This document shows positions 8,369-18,235 of a DNA stretch of 64,000 bases, piece after piece. The position numbers were made by a program, and so were the translations under genes. The DNA comes from Microbulbifer sediminum. Lineage in GTDB: Bacteria; Pseudomonadota; Gammaproteobacteria; Pseudomonadales; Cellvibrionaceae. The stretch is from positions 392,600-456,599 of the forward strand of contig NZ_JAJSAP010000004.1 in the NCBI RefSeq assembly GCF_021729035.1, written 5' to 3'. The notes beneath the pieces are model-generated. The model worked only from the letters and a program-made list of their open reading frames with translations, was not told where the DNA came from and did no database searches. The stretch's first letter is position 1; each line of letters starts with the position of its first letter.

Positions 8369-11196
8369 GATTCCGGCTCTCCCTCGAGCTCCATGGCAAT
8401 CGACAGCGGCGGCTCCCCATCGATACAGGCAGCCCTTGCCAACAGGCCGATAAATGCCATCGTCTGCTTCGACATGCTGTCGGCGGGATGGAACAGGAAA
8501 TACTGCCTTACCCGCAGCCAGCGATGCAGGCAGAATGCCAGCAGCTGGTTGTCCCGCTCGATCTGTCCCCCGTCGCCCACGGTCGCGTCACTGTGGTAAT
8601 GCTGGTGCAGCTTGCGCAATATCAATGCCCAGCTCTTGGCAAAGAGATGGACGCGGCGGGCATCCCGCAGGCCACGGGAATCCAGGCTGCGAACCGGAGG
8701 ATTGTCCAGGCAACGGGCAAAAGGTGCGGCAAAGAAGTCGTCCCGGCCACTCAACGGGCGGTCCTCGCTGCGCGGGCCGGCATTGAATGCAGTAAACAAC
8801 TGTTCCGCATCCGGATAGTGCCGGTAACGCCGATCCAGTTGCCGCACCGCACGACACGCAATCGCCAGGCGCTTTTCACTGACCACATCGAAGTCCTGCA
8901 GCGCTTGCAGGACATCGGCCAACAATCCGGTATCGGTGCTGTTCTGTGGATCTGCGTAGTCCAGTAAGGCCTCCAGCGCCTCATCCTCGATGGTGAGGCG
9001 GGCCTCGATCTGCGCATTGATGAAACCACCCCCGGCCTGCCCCTGCCACTGGCAGTAACGCTGCACGGCCGCCCCGGCCGCCAACGGCGACAGGAGCCCG
9101 CTGCCCACCAGGCCGTCCAGAAAAGTCTCCAGCTCATCGAGTTCAAGTCGCTCATCCTGCTGCGTAACCGCCAGGTTGAGGGGCAGGCTGCGACGGCCTC
9201 CCCGACGGATGTTGAGCAGCGACAGGAACCCGGCCGACTGTTGCTCGCGGATACCATCCAGCGCCCGGCGCACTTCCAAGCGGGACTGGATAGTAATATT
9301 TCCCGCCAGGTCCTGTTCCAGCTGCACACGACTGTCGACAATGGACAGGCTGCCCAGGGACAGCCCCAGTAATGCCAGTTCAGTCGATTTGGTTTCCCGG
9401 CGCTCCAGCAGTTCACTGGCACTACCAGAGACCAGCTCCACGCCGGCGAGCGACGTCGGCTGCTTTTCCAGCAGGCCCGCAAGCACCTCCAGGTCACCAG
9501 ACAGTAACTTCCGGTAGAGGTCGCGAGCTTTATCGTTATCCGGCGCGAGACGCAATTCTATCTCCGCCTCCCGCCGCCGCTGGCGCTGCTCCCGGGCAAG
9601 GATCCGTAATTCGATCCTGCGGCGGGCCACCGCCTCGATGTTCGCGGTGAGCGCCTGGATACGCGCATCGATCTTTTCCAGAGCCGCGCGCACGCCCGCC
9701 AGCGCTGCATCCAGCCGGTTGGCGGCGGAATCGACTGCGCTGGCGATACTCCCCCCCAGCTGCGCCAGCTCGCCCAGCAGATCCGTCGCGGTATCCTGTG
9801 CCTGCGCCTCCACAGTATCCGCGAGCTTGCCCTGTAGCGCCTCCAATAACCCGTGTATCTCATCGGCAATACGCTCACGCAATTGTGGCGGCACCCCGGC
9901 GGGCAATACCTCTGCGACCGCAGCCGCGCCCTGCTGCGCCAGGACCGGCCCGGTGGCGCGACTGAATATCCCCGGCCCGCTATCGAGCCACCGCACCAGC
10001 CGGTCCGCCACAGACTGCTGTAGCTGTTCATGATCCGTTTCGGCCCCGCCGACCAGCCTGAGCAGAGTCTGCAGGTCGGAGTCCGTCGCCACCCTGGCCG
10101 CCAAACTCTCCAGCAGCTCAAGGTACCGGGTCTGCAGCAGGCTGCCCGGTTTAAGGAAGGCTCCAAAACGCCGGTAAACCCCTTCGTAGTTGCGGAGATT
10201 GGGCACCACCAGCCGTTCCCGCACCTGTTGTGCGAGATCGGCAATATCCAGCTCAATACCGAGGCCGGCACTGTCAGTCATATTGCTGCCACGGGTTCGC
10301 CGCAATCGCAGGGCCAGCCGGTCGCCATCCGGCCAAGCGGTGAGCCGGAACTCCCGCTGCCCCCGGTAACTGGCGGAGAGCACGATGCCCGCATCCGCGA
10401 CCAGTGCGCCGGCAGACGACAGCAGGCTGTACTCCAGCTCCAGGGTGGCTTCCAGGTGACAGTTAGACTGCCACTGCAGTCCCGCGAAATCGTTGGCGGT
10501 CAGGATTCCGTCCGGGCTGAAGGGTGATGGCAGTCGCTCCAGGCAAGCGGCGGCCGCAGGGGCAAAGCGCATATCGGCGGGCACCCGGAACCAGTAATCG
10601 AGCCGGCCGCGGGCCTCGCCATCCACCGCGGCGACGCCGCCAGCCCCGGCCTCCCCAAGGATCTGTCCCGCCAGGCCGATTCGCAGTGGGCAGGTGGCGG
10701 CCCCGGCATCTTCTGCGGGAGAGACTGGCAACCCCAATTCCGGCTGGTCAAATGCCTCCAATTCCAGGCGCGCCTCGCCATCGCCGGCCAGCACCAGGCT
10801 GGCGGCACCGGTGTGCAATGTGGTCCCGGCGGGAACCGCAGCATCCAGCAGGGGCAGCTGTACCAGGCCCGGGTCATCGTCAAAGCTTGCCAGCGGTCGC
10901 AGCAGCCTGCGCCACGAGGCAGGTATGAGATCGGCACACGCCCGACGCAGCTGGGCCCCAAGCGCCGACAGGGCCGCGGGATCAATATCCAGCGCCTCCA
11001 GCCGCGGCCCCTGGACATCCAGCTCATCCTCCAGGGTAACCAGATATTCCAGAGGGGAGTCCGCAGTAGTACCGGTGCGAAGCTCGGGCCAGTGGCGCTG
11101 GAGACGCGCCAGCGTCTGCAGTAGCTCAACCTCCCGGTCGAGGCCGAGGCGGGCAAGTGCCTCACCGGCGGAAGACCGGCGCGAGAGGAAATCCAT
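8350..11196 (-). CDS. Large cytoplasmic protein of unknown function with central coiled coil
   Basis: I do not recognise this 948-residue protein. It has no signal peptide or membrane helix. About residues 110-310 look beta-rich (AGTTLHTGAASLVLAG; LEATLELEYSLLSSAGALVA). About residues 430-610 are helical, with a strong coiled-coil stretch rich in Arg/Glu/Ala around AANRLDAALAGVRAALEKID and REQRQRRREAEIELRL. A second beta-rich part follows, then a helical C-terminal region with HLFAKSWALILRKLHQHYHS. The ATG at 11196 has AAGGAG 6 bases upstream and is preferred over an upstream in-frame extension of 66 unlikely residues. It converges on the lipase gene and diverges from the rnf operon. Composition and length suggest a structural or scaffold role, but that is a guess. 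Confidence 0.8.
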   Translation of the reverse strand: MDFLSRRSSAGEALARLGLDREVELLQTLARLQRHWPELRTGTTADSPLEYLVTLEDELDVQGPRLEALDIDPAALSALGAQLRRACADLIPASWRRLLRPLASFDDDPGLVQLPLLDAAVPAGTTLHTGAASLVLAGDGEARLELEAFDQPELGLPVSPAEDAGAATCPLRIGLAGQILGEAGAGGVAAVDGEARGRLDYWFRVPADMRFAPAAAACLERLPSPFSPDGILTANDFAGLQWQSNCHLEATLELEYSLLSSAGALVADAGIVLSASYRGQREFRLTAWPDGDRLALRLRRTRGSNMTDSAGLGIELDIADLAQQVRERLVVPNLRNYEGVYRRFGAFLKPGSLLQTRYLELLESLAARVATDSDLQTLLRLVGGAETDHEQLQQSVADRLVRWLDSGPGIFSRATGPVLAQQGAAAVAEVLPAGVPPQLRERIADEIHGLLEALQGKLADTVEAQAQDTATDLLGELAQLGGSIASAVDSAANRLDAALAGVRAALEKIDARIQALTANIEAVARRRIELRILAREQRQRRREAEIELRLAPDNDKARDLYRKLLSGDLEVLAGLLEKQPTSLAGVELVSGSASELLERRETKSTELALLGLSLGSLSIVDSRVQLEQDLAGNITIQSRLEVRRALDGIREQQSAGFLSLLNIRRGGRRSLPLNLAVTQQDERLELDELETFLDGLVGSGLLSPLAAGAAVQRYCQWQGQAGGGFINAQIEARLTIEDEALEALLDYADPQNSTDTGLLADVLQALQDFDVVSEKRLAIACRAVRQLDRRYRHYPDAEQLFTAFNAGPRSEDRPLSGRDDFFAAPFARCLDNPPVRSLDSRGLRDARRVHLFAKSWALILRKLHQHYHSDATVGDGGQIERDNQLLAFCLHRWLRVRQYFLFHPADSMSKQTMAFIGLLARAACIDGEPPLSIAMELEGEPESRRLYS

Positions 11197-11459
11197 GGAG
11201 CACTCCTTGCGGGTTATTCTTATCAAATGGATGCTGTCCCGGAGGATAAGCCAGTGACGGAGACAAAAGCCAGCAGCCATGGGGGCTGCCGGCACCTCCG
11301 TATTGAACCCCCCCTTGGACTCACCCATAATACCGCCCCTGCGCGGTATGCCACCGCACCCCACTCCCCGGCCCTCTTCGCGACACGGCCCCATGCGCGG
11401 GAACGGGGCGAACCAGTGCTAGGCTTCGACAACCAGCACCAGGCCAATCCCGGAGAACC

Positions 11460-12035
11460 ATGACCGAATTTGCCGTCATCCTGTTGAGCACCATTCTGGT
11501 TAACAACTATGTATTGGTGCAATTTCTCGGCCTGTGTCCTTTTATGGGCGTCTCCAACAAGCTGGAGACCGCCGTTGGAATGGCCGGCGCCACCACCTTT
11601 GTGCTCACGCTGGCGTCCATCTGTTCCTACCTGGTGAACACTTACCTGCTGGAGCCCTTCGATATCGGCTACCTGCGCACCATCTCCTTTATCCTGGTAA
11701 TCGCAGTGGTGGTGCAGTTTGCCCGTATGTTTATCGAGAAAACCAGCCCGCTGATGCACCGTGTACTCGGTGTATTCCTGCCCCTGATCACCACCAACTG
11801 TGCGGTCCTGGGCGTGGCGCTGCAGAACACAATGAAGGCGCACAATTTTGTGCAATCGACCCTGTACGGGTTCGGCGCCGCAGTGGGCTTCTCGCTGGTG
11901 CTGATTTTGTTTTCCGCCATGCGCGAACGCCTGTTTGCGGCGGAAGTTCCCACCCCATTTCGCGGTGCCGCCATTGGCATGATCACCGCCGGGCTGATGT
12001 CGCTGGCCTTTATGGGCTTCAGCGGCCTGGTATAG
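11460..12035 (+). CDS. rnfA: Rnf electron transport complex subunit A
   Basis: This 191-residue integral membrane protein has six predicted helices and begins [19 protein letters not shown] followed by [15 protein letters not shown], the conserved RnfA/RsxA opening with the membrane cysteine that helps hold an Fe-S centre with Rnf[11 protein letters not shown] is the matching second conserved site. RnfA and RnfE form the membrane core of the ion-pumping ferredoxin:NAD oxidoreductase; in E. coli the homologous Rsx complex reduces SoxR. It is the first gene of rnfABCDGE, with rnfB starting 9 bases after the stop. Length matches the family (about 193). Confidence 0.97.
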   Translation: MTEFAVILLSTILVNNYVLVQFLGLCPFMGVSNKLETAVGMAGATTFVLTLASICSYLVNTYLLEPFDIGYLRTISFILVIAVVVQFARMFIEKTSPLMHRVLGVFLPLITTNCAVLGVALQNTMKAHNFVQSTLYGFGAAVGFSLVLILFSAMRERLFAAEVPTPFRGAAIGMITAGLMSLAFMGFSGLV

Positions 12036-12044
12036 GGAGGCGCC

Positions 12045-12635
12045 ATGCTGGACTGGTTACCCGAAATTTCCACTCCCCTGCTGGTGCTTGGCGGCATGGC
12101 GCTGGCATTCGGCGCACTGCTGGGTTTTGCGGCGGTGCGTTTCCGGGTCGAGGGCGACCCTCTGGTGGACCAGGTTGATGCCCTGCTGCCACAGACCCAG
12201 TGCGGCCAATGCGGCTATCCCGGCTGCCGCCCCTACGCCGAGGCCATCGTCCACGGCGACCGCATCAACAAGTGCCCGCCCGGCGGCCAGGGCACGATCA
12301 ACGAACTTGCCAATCTGCTGGATGTTGAACCCGAGCCACTGGATGCCGAGCACGGTGTCGAGGATGTAAAGAAAGTGGCCTTTATTCGCGAGGCCGAGTG
12401 CATAGGCTGCACCAAGTGCATCCAGGCCTGCCCGGTGGATGCGATTGTGGGCGCGGCCAAATACATGCATACCGTGATCGAGGAGGAGTGCACCGGCTGC
12501 GACCTGTGCGTCGAGCCGTGCCCCGTGGATTGCATTGATATGGTGCCGGTGGAAACCCCGCTGCAGGACTGGCACCCGCCCAAGCCGGTTGACGGTGTGG
12601 AGCTGATCGCCAGTGACAGGAGAGACGTAGCGTGA
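12045..12635 (+). CDS. rnfB: Rnf electron transport complex subunit B, ferredoxin-like
   Basis: This 196-residue protein has an N-terminal membrane anchor ([20 protein letters not shown]), a cysteine cluster [16 protein letters not shown]...CPPGG that ligates one [4Fe-4S] centre, and a C-terminal 2[4Fe-4S] ferredoxin domain with [16 protein letters not shown] and [16 protein letters not shown]. RnfB is the cytoplasmic entry module passing electrons from or to ferredoxin. A GGAGG box (12036-12040) precedes the ATG. Its last four bases overlap the GTG start of rnfC. Confidence 0.97.
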   Translation: MLDWLPEISTPLLVLGGMALAFGALLGFAAVRFRVEGDPLVDQVDALLPQTQCGQCGYPGCRPYAEAIVHGDRINKCPPGGQGTINELANLLDVEPEPLDAEHGVEDVKKVAFIREAECIGCTKCIQACPVDAIVGAAKYMHTVIEEECTGCDLCVEPCPVDCIDMVPVETPLQDWHPPKPVDGVELIASDRRDVA

Positions 12636-14809
12636 GCCCCGAGCAGTTACCATCATCACGCGAAACCGCCGAAGAGCGCCGGACGGCCCGCGAGGCGCGC
12701 CTGATCGCGCGCGAGGAAAAGCGGGCATTGAAGCCCAACGACTTTCCCGGCGGCATCCATCCGCCGGAGAACAAACAGCAGTCCACTGGTGAGCCCATCG
12801 GCAGCATTCCCCTGGCGGAGAAACTGGTGGTACCGCTGATACAGCATACCGGCACTGCCGCCATCCCCGTGGTCAAGCTGGGGGACAAGGTGCTGAAGGG
12901 CCAGCTAATCGCCGAGGCCGATGGCCTGATCAGCGGTAATATCCATGCGCCCAGTTCCGGCACGGTGGAAGCCATCGAGCCCGGCCCCATGCCCCATCCC
13001 TCCGGCATGGAGGTGGATACCATCACAATCCGCACCGATGGTGAGGATCGCTGGTGCGAACTGACCCCGTGCGAGGACTTCCGCCAGCTGGCACCGATCG
13101 AGCTGCTGGAAAAAATCCGTGATTGCGGGGTTGCCGGCCTGGGCGGCGCGGGATTTCCAACCGCGGTAAAACTCGACCCCCACGGTGGCACCGAGATCGA
13201 CACCCTGATTATCAACGGCACCGAGTGTGAACCCTACATTACCGCCGATGACATGCAGATGCGCGAGCGCGCCGGGGAGATCATTGCCGGCGTTGAAATG
13301 ATGGCCTATATCCTGGACGAGCCCGACCAGGTCCTGATCGGGATTGAGGACAACAAGCCGGAAGCCATCGAGGCCATGCGCGCCGCCGCGGAGGGCACCC
13401 GCTTTGATATCATCGTCTATCCGACCAAATACCCATCCGGTGGTGAGAAACAGCTGATACAGATCCTCACCGGGCGCGAGGTGCCCAACGAGGGCCTGCC
13501 TGCCAACGTGGGCGTCATCTGCCAGAATACCGGCACCGCCCGTGCGGTGTACCGCGCGGTGCGCTTTGGCGAGCCCATGATCAGCCGGGTGACCACGGTA
13601 GTGGGTGAAGCCCTGGAGAGAAGCCGCAATATCGAGGTGCCGCTGGGCACCCCCATCCGTCATATCCTCAAGCAGCATGGTGTCCACCGTGGACTGATGC
13701 AGCGGATCATCCATGGCGGGCCCATGATGGGCTTCACCATCGAAGACGACCGCACTCCGGTGATCAAGACCACTACCTGCCTCCTGGTGCCGACCGACAG
13801 TGAACTGCCACCGCCCCCTCCGGCCCAGGCCTGTATCCGCTGCGGCTTCTGCGCCGAGGCCTGCCCCGCCTCACTGCTGCCGCAGCAGCTCTACTGGTAC
13901 GCGCGGGCTGACGACCGCGAGAAGCTGCAGGCCTACAACCTGTTCGACTGCATCGAGTGCGGTGCCTGCTCCTATGTCTGTCCCAGCACCATTCCGTTGG
14001 TGCAGTACTACCGCGCAGCCAAGGGCGATATTCGCATCGCCGAGGAAGAAAAGGAGAAATCCGATCGCGCCCGCGAGCGCTTCGAGTTCCGCAAACTGCG
14101 CCTGGAAAAGGCCGAAAAAGAGAAGGAAGCCAAGCGTAAGGCACGACGCGAGGCCGCTGAACAGGCGCGCAAGCAACGCGAGCAACAGGCTGCCTCCGGC
14201 AACGGCGACAGCGCGTCTGGCAAGGCCGCGAAAGAAGAGGCCGATGTGGTGGCTGCAGCCCTGGCACGAGTCAAGGCCAAGCAGTCGTCACCGGAGCAGC
14301 AGCTGGCCCGCGCCAAACGCTCACTGACCAGCGCCGAACATCGTGTCGAGCGCATGCAGAAAAAACTCGACGCCGCCGACGATGCCCAGCGCGACCAGCT
14401 GGCGGCACAACTCAAGGATGCCGAGCTCAAGTTGCAGGACGCCCGGCGCAAGCTGGCCGACGCGCAGGCCAAGGCCAGCCCCTCTGCCGCCACAGATGCC
14501 GCCGACGTACAGAGCGGTACCGGCGGCAGTGGCGAAGAGGGAGGGCATGGCGGCCAATCCCGGGCGCAGAGCGCAATCGAGAAAGCCAAGGCTGCCGCCG
14601 CGGCGCGGGCCAGTATGGACCCGGCGGAAAAGCTGGCGGCTGAGATAGAGGCCCTCAGGGCCCGCGTGGCCAAGGCAAAAGCGCGACTGGAGAAAGCGCG
14701 CGCGGAGCAGGACGAGAACGTCGATGCCTTTGCCACGGCACTGGAAAAATTACAGGAAAAACTGGACCACAAGATGCGCCAGCAACAGGAACAGGACGGG
14801 GAAAAATAA
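12632..14809 (+). CDS. rnfC: Rnf electron transport complex subunit C with long charged C-terminal extension
   Basis: This 725-residue peripheral subunit carries the NADH/FMN and Fe-S sites of the Rnf complex. Near residues 170-190 is the glycine-rich nucleotide site ([16 protein letters not shown]), then [11 protein letters not shown]. Two [4Fe-4S] motifs follow, [12 protein letters not shown] (near residue 397) and [12 protein letters not shown] (near residue 440). From about residue 470 to the end is a roughly 250-residue Ala/Lys/Glu/Arg-rich helical extension predicted to form coiled coils, as seen in many gammaproteobacterial RnfC proteins but of variable length. The GTG start overlaps the rnfB stop (GTGA), and its TAA overlaps the rnfD ATG. 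Confidence 0.97.
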   Translation: MSPEQLPSSRETAEERRTAREARLIAREEKRALKPNDFPGGIHPPENKQQSTGEPIGSIPLAEKLVVPLIQHTGTAAIPVVKLGDKVLKGQLIAEADGLISGNIHAPSSGTVEAIEPGPMPHPSGMEVDTITIRTDGEDRWCELTPCEDFRQLAPIELLEKIRDCGVAGLGGAGFPTAVKLDPHGGTEIDTLIINGTECEPYITADDMQMRERAGEIIAGVEMMAYILDEPDQVLIGIEDNKPEAIEAMRAAAEGTRFDIIVYPTKYPSGGEKQLIQILTGREVPNEGLPANVGVICQNTGTARAVYRAVRFGEPMISRVTTVVGEALERSRNIEVPLGTPIRHILKQHGVHRGLMQRIIHGGPMMGFTIEDDRTPVIKTTTCLLVPTDSELPPPPPAQACIRCGFCAEACPASLLPQQLYWYARADDREKLQAYNLFDCIECGACSYVCPSTIPLVQYYRAAKGDIRIAEEEKEKSDRARERFEFRKLRLEKAEKEKEAKRKARREAAEQARKQREQQAASGNGDSASGKAAKEEADVVAAALARVKAKQSSPEQQLARAKRSLTSAEHRVERMQKKLDAADDAQRDQLAAQLKDAELKLQDARRKLADAQAKASPSAATDAADVQSGTGGSGEEGGHGGQSRAQSAIEKAKAAAAARASMDPAEKLAAEIEALRARVAKAKARLEKARAEQDENVDAFATALEKLQEKLDHKMRQQQEQDGEK

Positions 14810-15861
14810 TGTCTCTGATGCGCATGTCCTCGCCCCATACCCGCTCCGGTGACCGCACTGCCGGGGTGATGCTACAGGTAGCAGCCGCCACCGCCCCCGG
14901 CGTGCTGGCACTGGTGCTGTATTTCGGTATTGGCGTGCTGATCAATATCGTCCTGTGCACCATCACCGCTCTCGCCTGTGAGGCGGCAATGGTGAAACTG
15001 CGCAACCGGCCGGTGTCCTTTTACCTGAAAGACTACACCGCTTTTGTGACCGCGCTGCTGCTGGGCATTGCCCTGCCCCCATACTGCGCCTGGTGGCTGC
15101 CGGTAGTGGGCAGTGCCGTGGCTATCGTGCTGGCGAAACAGCTCTACGGCGGCCTTGGCTACAACCCCTTCAACCCGGCCATGGTGGGATATGTGGTATT
15201 GCTGATCAGCTTCCCGCTGGCCATGACCCGCTGGGTGGCGCCGGGCGAACTGATCCAGGGCACACCGGGAATCGCTGAGGCCTTTTCTCTCGTTTTCGGT
15301 AACTACAGTGTCGATGGCTTTACCCGCGCCACTCCACTGGAAATCGTGCGCCTGAACGACTCGGTGCTGCTCGAGCAGCTTTACCAGATGGAACCCATAC
15401 TCAACCAGGGCAGGGTCGCGGGTCTCGGCTGGGAAACCGCCAACCTGGGCTTCCTGGTCGGCGGCCTGTTCCTGCTTTACCGCCGCGTAATCACCTGGCA
15501 TGCCCCGGCGGCCATGCTCGCCACCCTGGCACTGCTGTCAATGCTCTTCTACGACAGTGGCAGCTCGCTCAGCGAGGGTTCCCCGGCACTGCACCTTTTC
15601 TCCGGGGCCACCATGCTCGGGGCGTTTTTTATCATCACTGACCCGGTGAGTGGCGCCACCAGTAACAAGGGCCGCCTGATTTTCGGTGCCGGCGTGGGAC
15701 TGCTCACCTATGTCATCCGTGCCTGGGGCAGTTACCCCGATGCCGTGGCATTTGCTGTGCTGCTGATGAACTTCGCCGCACCCACCATCGATAATTACAC
15801 CCTGCCACGTACTTATGGCCACAAGGCACCGCGCAAGGCCACCGAAGGGGAGGAGCAGTAA
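14809..15861 (+). CDS. rnfD: Rnf electron transport complex subunit D
   Basis: This is a 350-residue integral membrane flavoprotein with about ten predicted helices. The signature DPVSGATSNKGR near residue 280 contains the threonine that carries covalently bound FMN through a phosphoester link, known for RnfD and NqrB. GLGYNPFNPAMVGYV is another family landmark. It forms part of the ion-translocating route in the inner membrane. Its ATG shares one base with the rnfC stop, and its TAA shares one base with the rnfG start, so translation is coupled. Confidence 0.97.
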   Translation: MSLMRMSSPHTRSGDRTAGVMLQVAAATAPGVLALVLYFGIGVLINIVLCTITALACEAAMVKLRNRPVSFYLKDYTAFVTALLLGIALPPYCAWWLPVVGSAVAIVLAKQLYGGLGYNPFNPAMVGYVVLLISFPLAMTRWVAPGELIQGTPGIAEAFSLVFGNYSVDGFTRATPLEIVRLNDSVLLEQLYQMEPILNQGRVAGLGWETANLGFLVGGLFLLYRRVITWHAPAAMLATLALLSMLFYDSGSSLSEGSPALHLFSGATMLGAFFIITDPVSGATSNKGRLIFGAGVGLLTYVIRAWGSYPDAVAFAVLLMNFAAPTIDNYTLPRTYGHKAPRKATEGEEQ

Positions 15862-16541
15862 TGCTGAAACGCTCCATGATCAGTAACGCGGTGATACTGG
15901 CCCTGTTCGCCCTGGTTACCGCCGGTACCCTGGCAATTACCCAGATCACCACCCGCGAGCCCATCGAGCGTGCAGTCCGTGCCGCCGCAGCCAAGGCACT
16001 GCTGGAGATCATCCCCCTGGATCGCCACAGTAACGACATGCTGGTGGACACCTACCCGATACCACGCCAGTACTGGTCGCGCCTGGGGCTCAAGGACGGT
16101 GGTGATATCAACCTCGCCCGCGAGGACGGCCGCATTACGGCAGTAATTATCCCCGCAGTCGCCCCGGACGGTTATGGCGGCCCGATCAACCTGCTGGTGG
16201 GGGTAAACCGCGATGGCACCGTGGCCGGTGTCCGGGTCACCAGCCACAGCGAAACCCCAGGCCTGGGGGACAAGATCGAGGTAAAAAAGAGTGACTGGAT
16301 CCTCGATTTCAACGGCAAATCGCTGGGCAACCCACCCCGCGACCAGTGGCAGGTACAGAAAGACGGTGGCGCTTTCGACCAGTTCTCCGGTGCCACCATC
16401 ACACCTCGCGCGGTGGTAACCCAGGTGCGCGAGGTGCTGGAATTCGTCGCCAAGCACCACCAGGAAATTTTCTCCGCGCCCGTTTCCGAGCGCGCAGTGG
16501 AAGTAGAACAGCCCAGCGAGTCCGGCCAGGAGGAGCAGTAA
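15861..16541 (+). CDS. rnfG: Rnf electron transport complex subunit G
   Basis: This 226-residue protein has one N-terminal membrane helix ([19 protein letters not shown]) and a periplasmic FMN-binding domain. The motif [14 protein letters not shown] holds the threonine to which FMN is attached by the ApbE flavin transferase in this family. [13 protein letters not shown] is the conserved upstream loop. RnfG relays electrons on the periplasmic face. It overlaps rnfD by one base and is one base from rnfE. No apbE gene is visible in the window. Confidence 0.97.
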   Translation: MLKRSMISNAVILALFALVTAGTLAITQITTREPIERAVRAAAAKALLEIIPLDRHSNDMLVDTYPIPRQYWSRLGLKDGGDINLAREDGRITAVIIPAVAPDGYGGPINLLVGVNRDGTVAGVRVTSHSETPGLGDKIEVKKSDWILDFNGKSLGNPPRDQWQVQKDGGAFDQFSGATITPRAVVTQVREVLEFVAKHHQEIFSAPVSERAVEVEQPSESGQEEQ

Positions 16542-16542
16542 G

Positions 16543-17256
16543 ATGGCAACGCCCGGCTACAACGAAATCAGTCGCAACGGCCTCTGGAACAACAACCCCG
16601 CCCTGGTGCAGCTCCTGGGACTATGCCCGCTACTGGCAGTGACCGGTACGGTGGTCAACGCCATCGGCCTGGGACTGGCCACCATCGGCGTACTCACCTG
16701 CTCCAACCTGGCGGTATCCATTGTTCGCCGACAAATGCCGGAAACGGTCCGCTTGCCCGTATCGGTGATGATCATCGCCACATTCGTAACCTGTGCCGAG
16801 CTGCTGATGAAGGCGTTCACTTATGAGCTCTACCTGGTGCTGGGCATTTTCATCCCACTGATCGTGACCAATTGCGCGATCCTGGGCCGGGCGGATGCTT
16901 TTGCCAGCAAGAACCCGGTACTGCCCTCGATGGTGGACGGCTTCATGATGGGCCTGGGCTTTATGGCAGTGCTGATTACGATTGGCGCCATCCGCGAGAT
17001 CCTCGGCCAGGGCACCCTGTTCGCGGACATGGACCTGTTGCTGGGCCCAGTCGCCCGGGACTGGACTATCCCGGTGCTGGGCAGTGACTACCCGGGCTTC
17101 CTGGTGGCGGTACTGCCACCCGGCGCCTTCCTGGTTGCGGGGCTGCTGATTGCAGCCAAGAACGCCATCGACGCCGGTATTGAGCGCCGTCGCAGCCAAC
17201 CGGTGCGAGTCGTGCCCGGGGCCAAACGAGTGCGCGTTACCGGCAAGATTTCCTGA
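16543..17256 (+). CDS. rnfE: Rnf electron transport complex subunit E
   Basis: This 237-residue integral membrane subunit is paralogous to RnfA. The conserved [16 protein letters not shown] and [17 protein letters not shown] segments carry the cysteines that pair with RnfA for the membrane Fe-S site. Six hydrophobic helices are visible. It ends the operon. In E. coli the next gene is nth, but here a TetR-type regulator follows after a 165-base gap. A short basic tail ([20 protein letters not shown]) is longer than usual. Confidence 0.96.
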   Translation: MATPGYNEISRNGLWNNNPALVQLLGLCPLLAVTGTVVNAIGLGLATIGVLTCSNLAVSIVRRQMPETVRLPVSVMIIATFVTCAELLMKAFTYELYLVLGIFIPLIVTNCAILGRADAFASKNPVLPSMVDGFMMGLGFMAVLITIGAIREILGQGTLFADMDLLLGPVARDWTIPVLGSDYPGFLVAVLPPGAFLVAGLLIAAKNAIDAGIERRRSQPVRVVPGAKRVRVTGKIS

Positions 17257-17370
17257 TATGCACCAGCGGCGCGCACGCGCCTGTTGCCATGTAAGGCCCT
17301 GTAAGCTGGTTGGCACCACATTCTTCCAAATGACGCTGGCCACGGGATTCTTTTTCGCTAGAATGGTACG

Positions 17371-17392
17371 CCCGATCAGGGGATTGATCGGG
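17371..17392. promoter_or_regulatory. Inverted repeat in front of the TetR-type gene, likely operator
   Basis: CCCGATCA (17371-17378) and TGATCGGG (17385-17392) form a perfect 8-bp inverted repeat around GGGGAT, 29 bases before the ATG. Outer GTAC copies at 17366-17369 and 17396-17399 extend the near-symmetry. A TAGAAT at 17359-17364 could be a -10 element, putting the repeat over the start of transcription, where a self-repressing TetR protein would bind. Binding is inference. Confidence 0.45.
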
Positions 17393-17421
17393 TATGTACG
17401 AAATAAAAAGGAATTACCGCT

Positions 17422-18129
17422 ATGACAGTGGACAATGGAAAGTCTGAACTCGTTTACCACGGCCGGCGTGCACAACGCGCTGACAGCCGCCAGCGCCGCA
17501 AGGCGATTCTAGAAGCCACACTGCGCCTGATCGTCAAGGACGGTATCCGCGGTATCCGCCACCGCGCTGTCGCCCGCGAGGCCTCTGTCCCGCTGGCCGC
17601 CACCACTTACTACTTCAAGGACCTCAACGACCTGATCAGCGATGCATTTACCTACTTCGTTGAACAGGGACTGGAGCATACACGCCAGCTGCAGGAAGAC
17701 AGTTTCGCCGCAGCCCGCGCACTGTCACCCGAGGAGCGCGCCTCCGCCGGCGGACGCAAGCTGCTGACCCAGCAACTGACCCGCTTTATCCTCACCCATG
17801 TGCGGGCCCAGGCCAGCCAGCGCGACTTCCGCCTGATCGAGCTGGCCTTCCGTAACGAGGCCCTCCGCAACGAACAGTTGACCCGGGCGATCCGCATGGC
17901 CAACCAGGCCAACCAGGCCCTGATTGAGGAGTTCTTCCAGTTGCTGGATGTCGCCGACTCGGAAGCTGCCGCCCAGATCACCATGGGTACCATCCTCAAC
18001 CTGGAATACCAGATCCTGAGCGGCGCGGTGGATATCGAGTCACCACTGCTGGAGCGCACCGTCACCAAGATGGTCAAGGGACTGATCCCGGTAAGTGCCC
18101 CTGCCAGCCAACCGGTCGCTCTCGACTGA
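17422..18129 (+). CDS. TetR-family transcriptional regulator
   Basis: This 235-residue protein has an N-terminal helix-turn-helix of the TetR type, about residues 22-72 (RRKAILEATLRLIVKDGI, then VAREASVPLAATTYYFKDLN), and a helical ligand-binding domain. TetR proteins are usually dimeric repressors released by a small molecule. An inverted repeat just upstream suggests it controls itself. It lies between the rnf operon and the MltF-like genes, all on the plus strand; no target is evident. A GC-rich hairpin follows the stop codon. Confidence 0.88.
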   Translation: MTVDNGKSELVYHGRRAQRADSRQRRKAILEATLRLIVKDGIRGIRHRAVAREASVPLAATTYYFKDLNDLISDAFTYFVEQGLEHTRQLQEDSFAAARALSPEERASAGGRKLLTQQLTRFILTHVRAQASQRDFRLIELAFRNEALRNEQLTRAIRMANQANQALIEEFFQLLDVADSEAAAQITMGTILNLEYQILSGAVDIESPLLERTVTKMVKGLIPVSAPASQPVALD

Positions 18130-18145
18130 GCCCCTGCCCTGCCCC

Positions 18146-18163
18146 GCCCCGCTCCGGCGGGGC
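18146..18163 (+). terminator. GC-rich hairpin after the TetR-type gene
   Basis: GCCCCGC (18146-18152) pairs with GCGGGGC (18157-18163) over a TCCG tetraloop, 17 bases after the stop codon. There is no T-run, so termination is plausible but unproven. Confidence 0.4.
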
Positions 18164-18235
18164 TGCCCCGCCCCCTCCACAACTGCCACAGCCAGCTAGG
18201 CTGGAGGTATGACTCTGTAAACATACTTCATCGCC

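Noticed and set aside
11197..11394. 66-residue N-terminal extension of the 948-aa protein
   Set aside because: The internal ATG has an AAGGAG box at proper distance; the extension is Arg/Gly/Cys-rich and reads like intergenic DNA.
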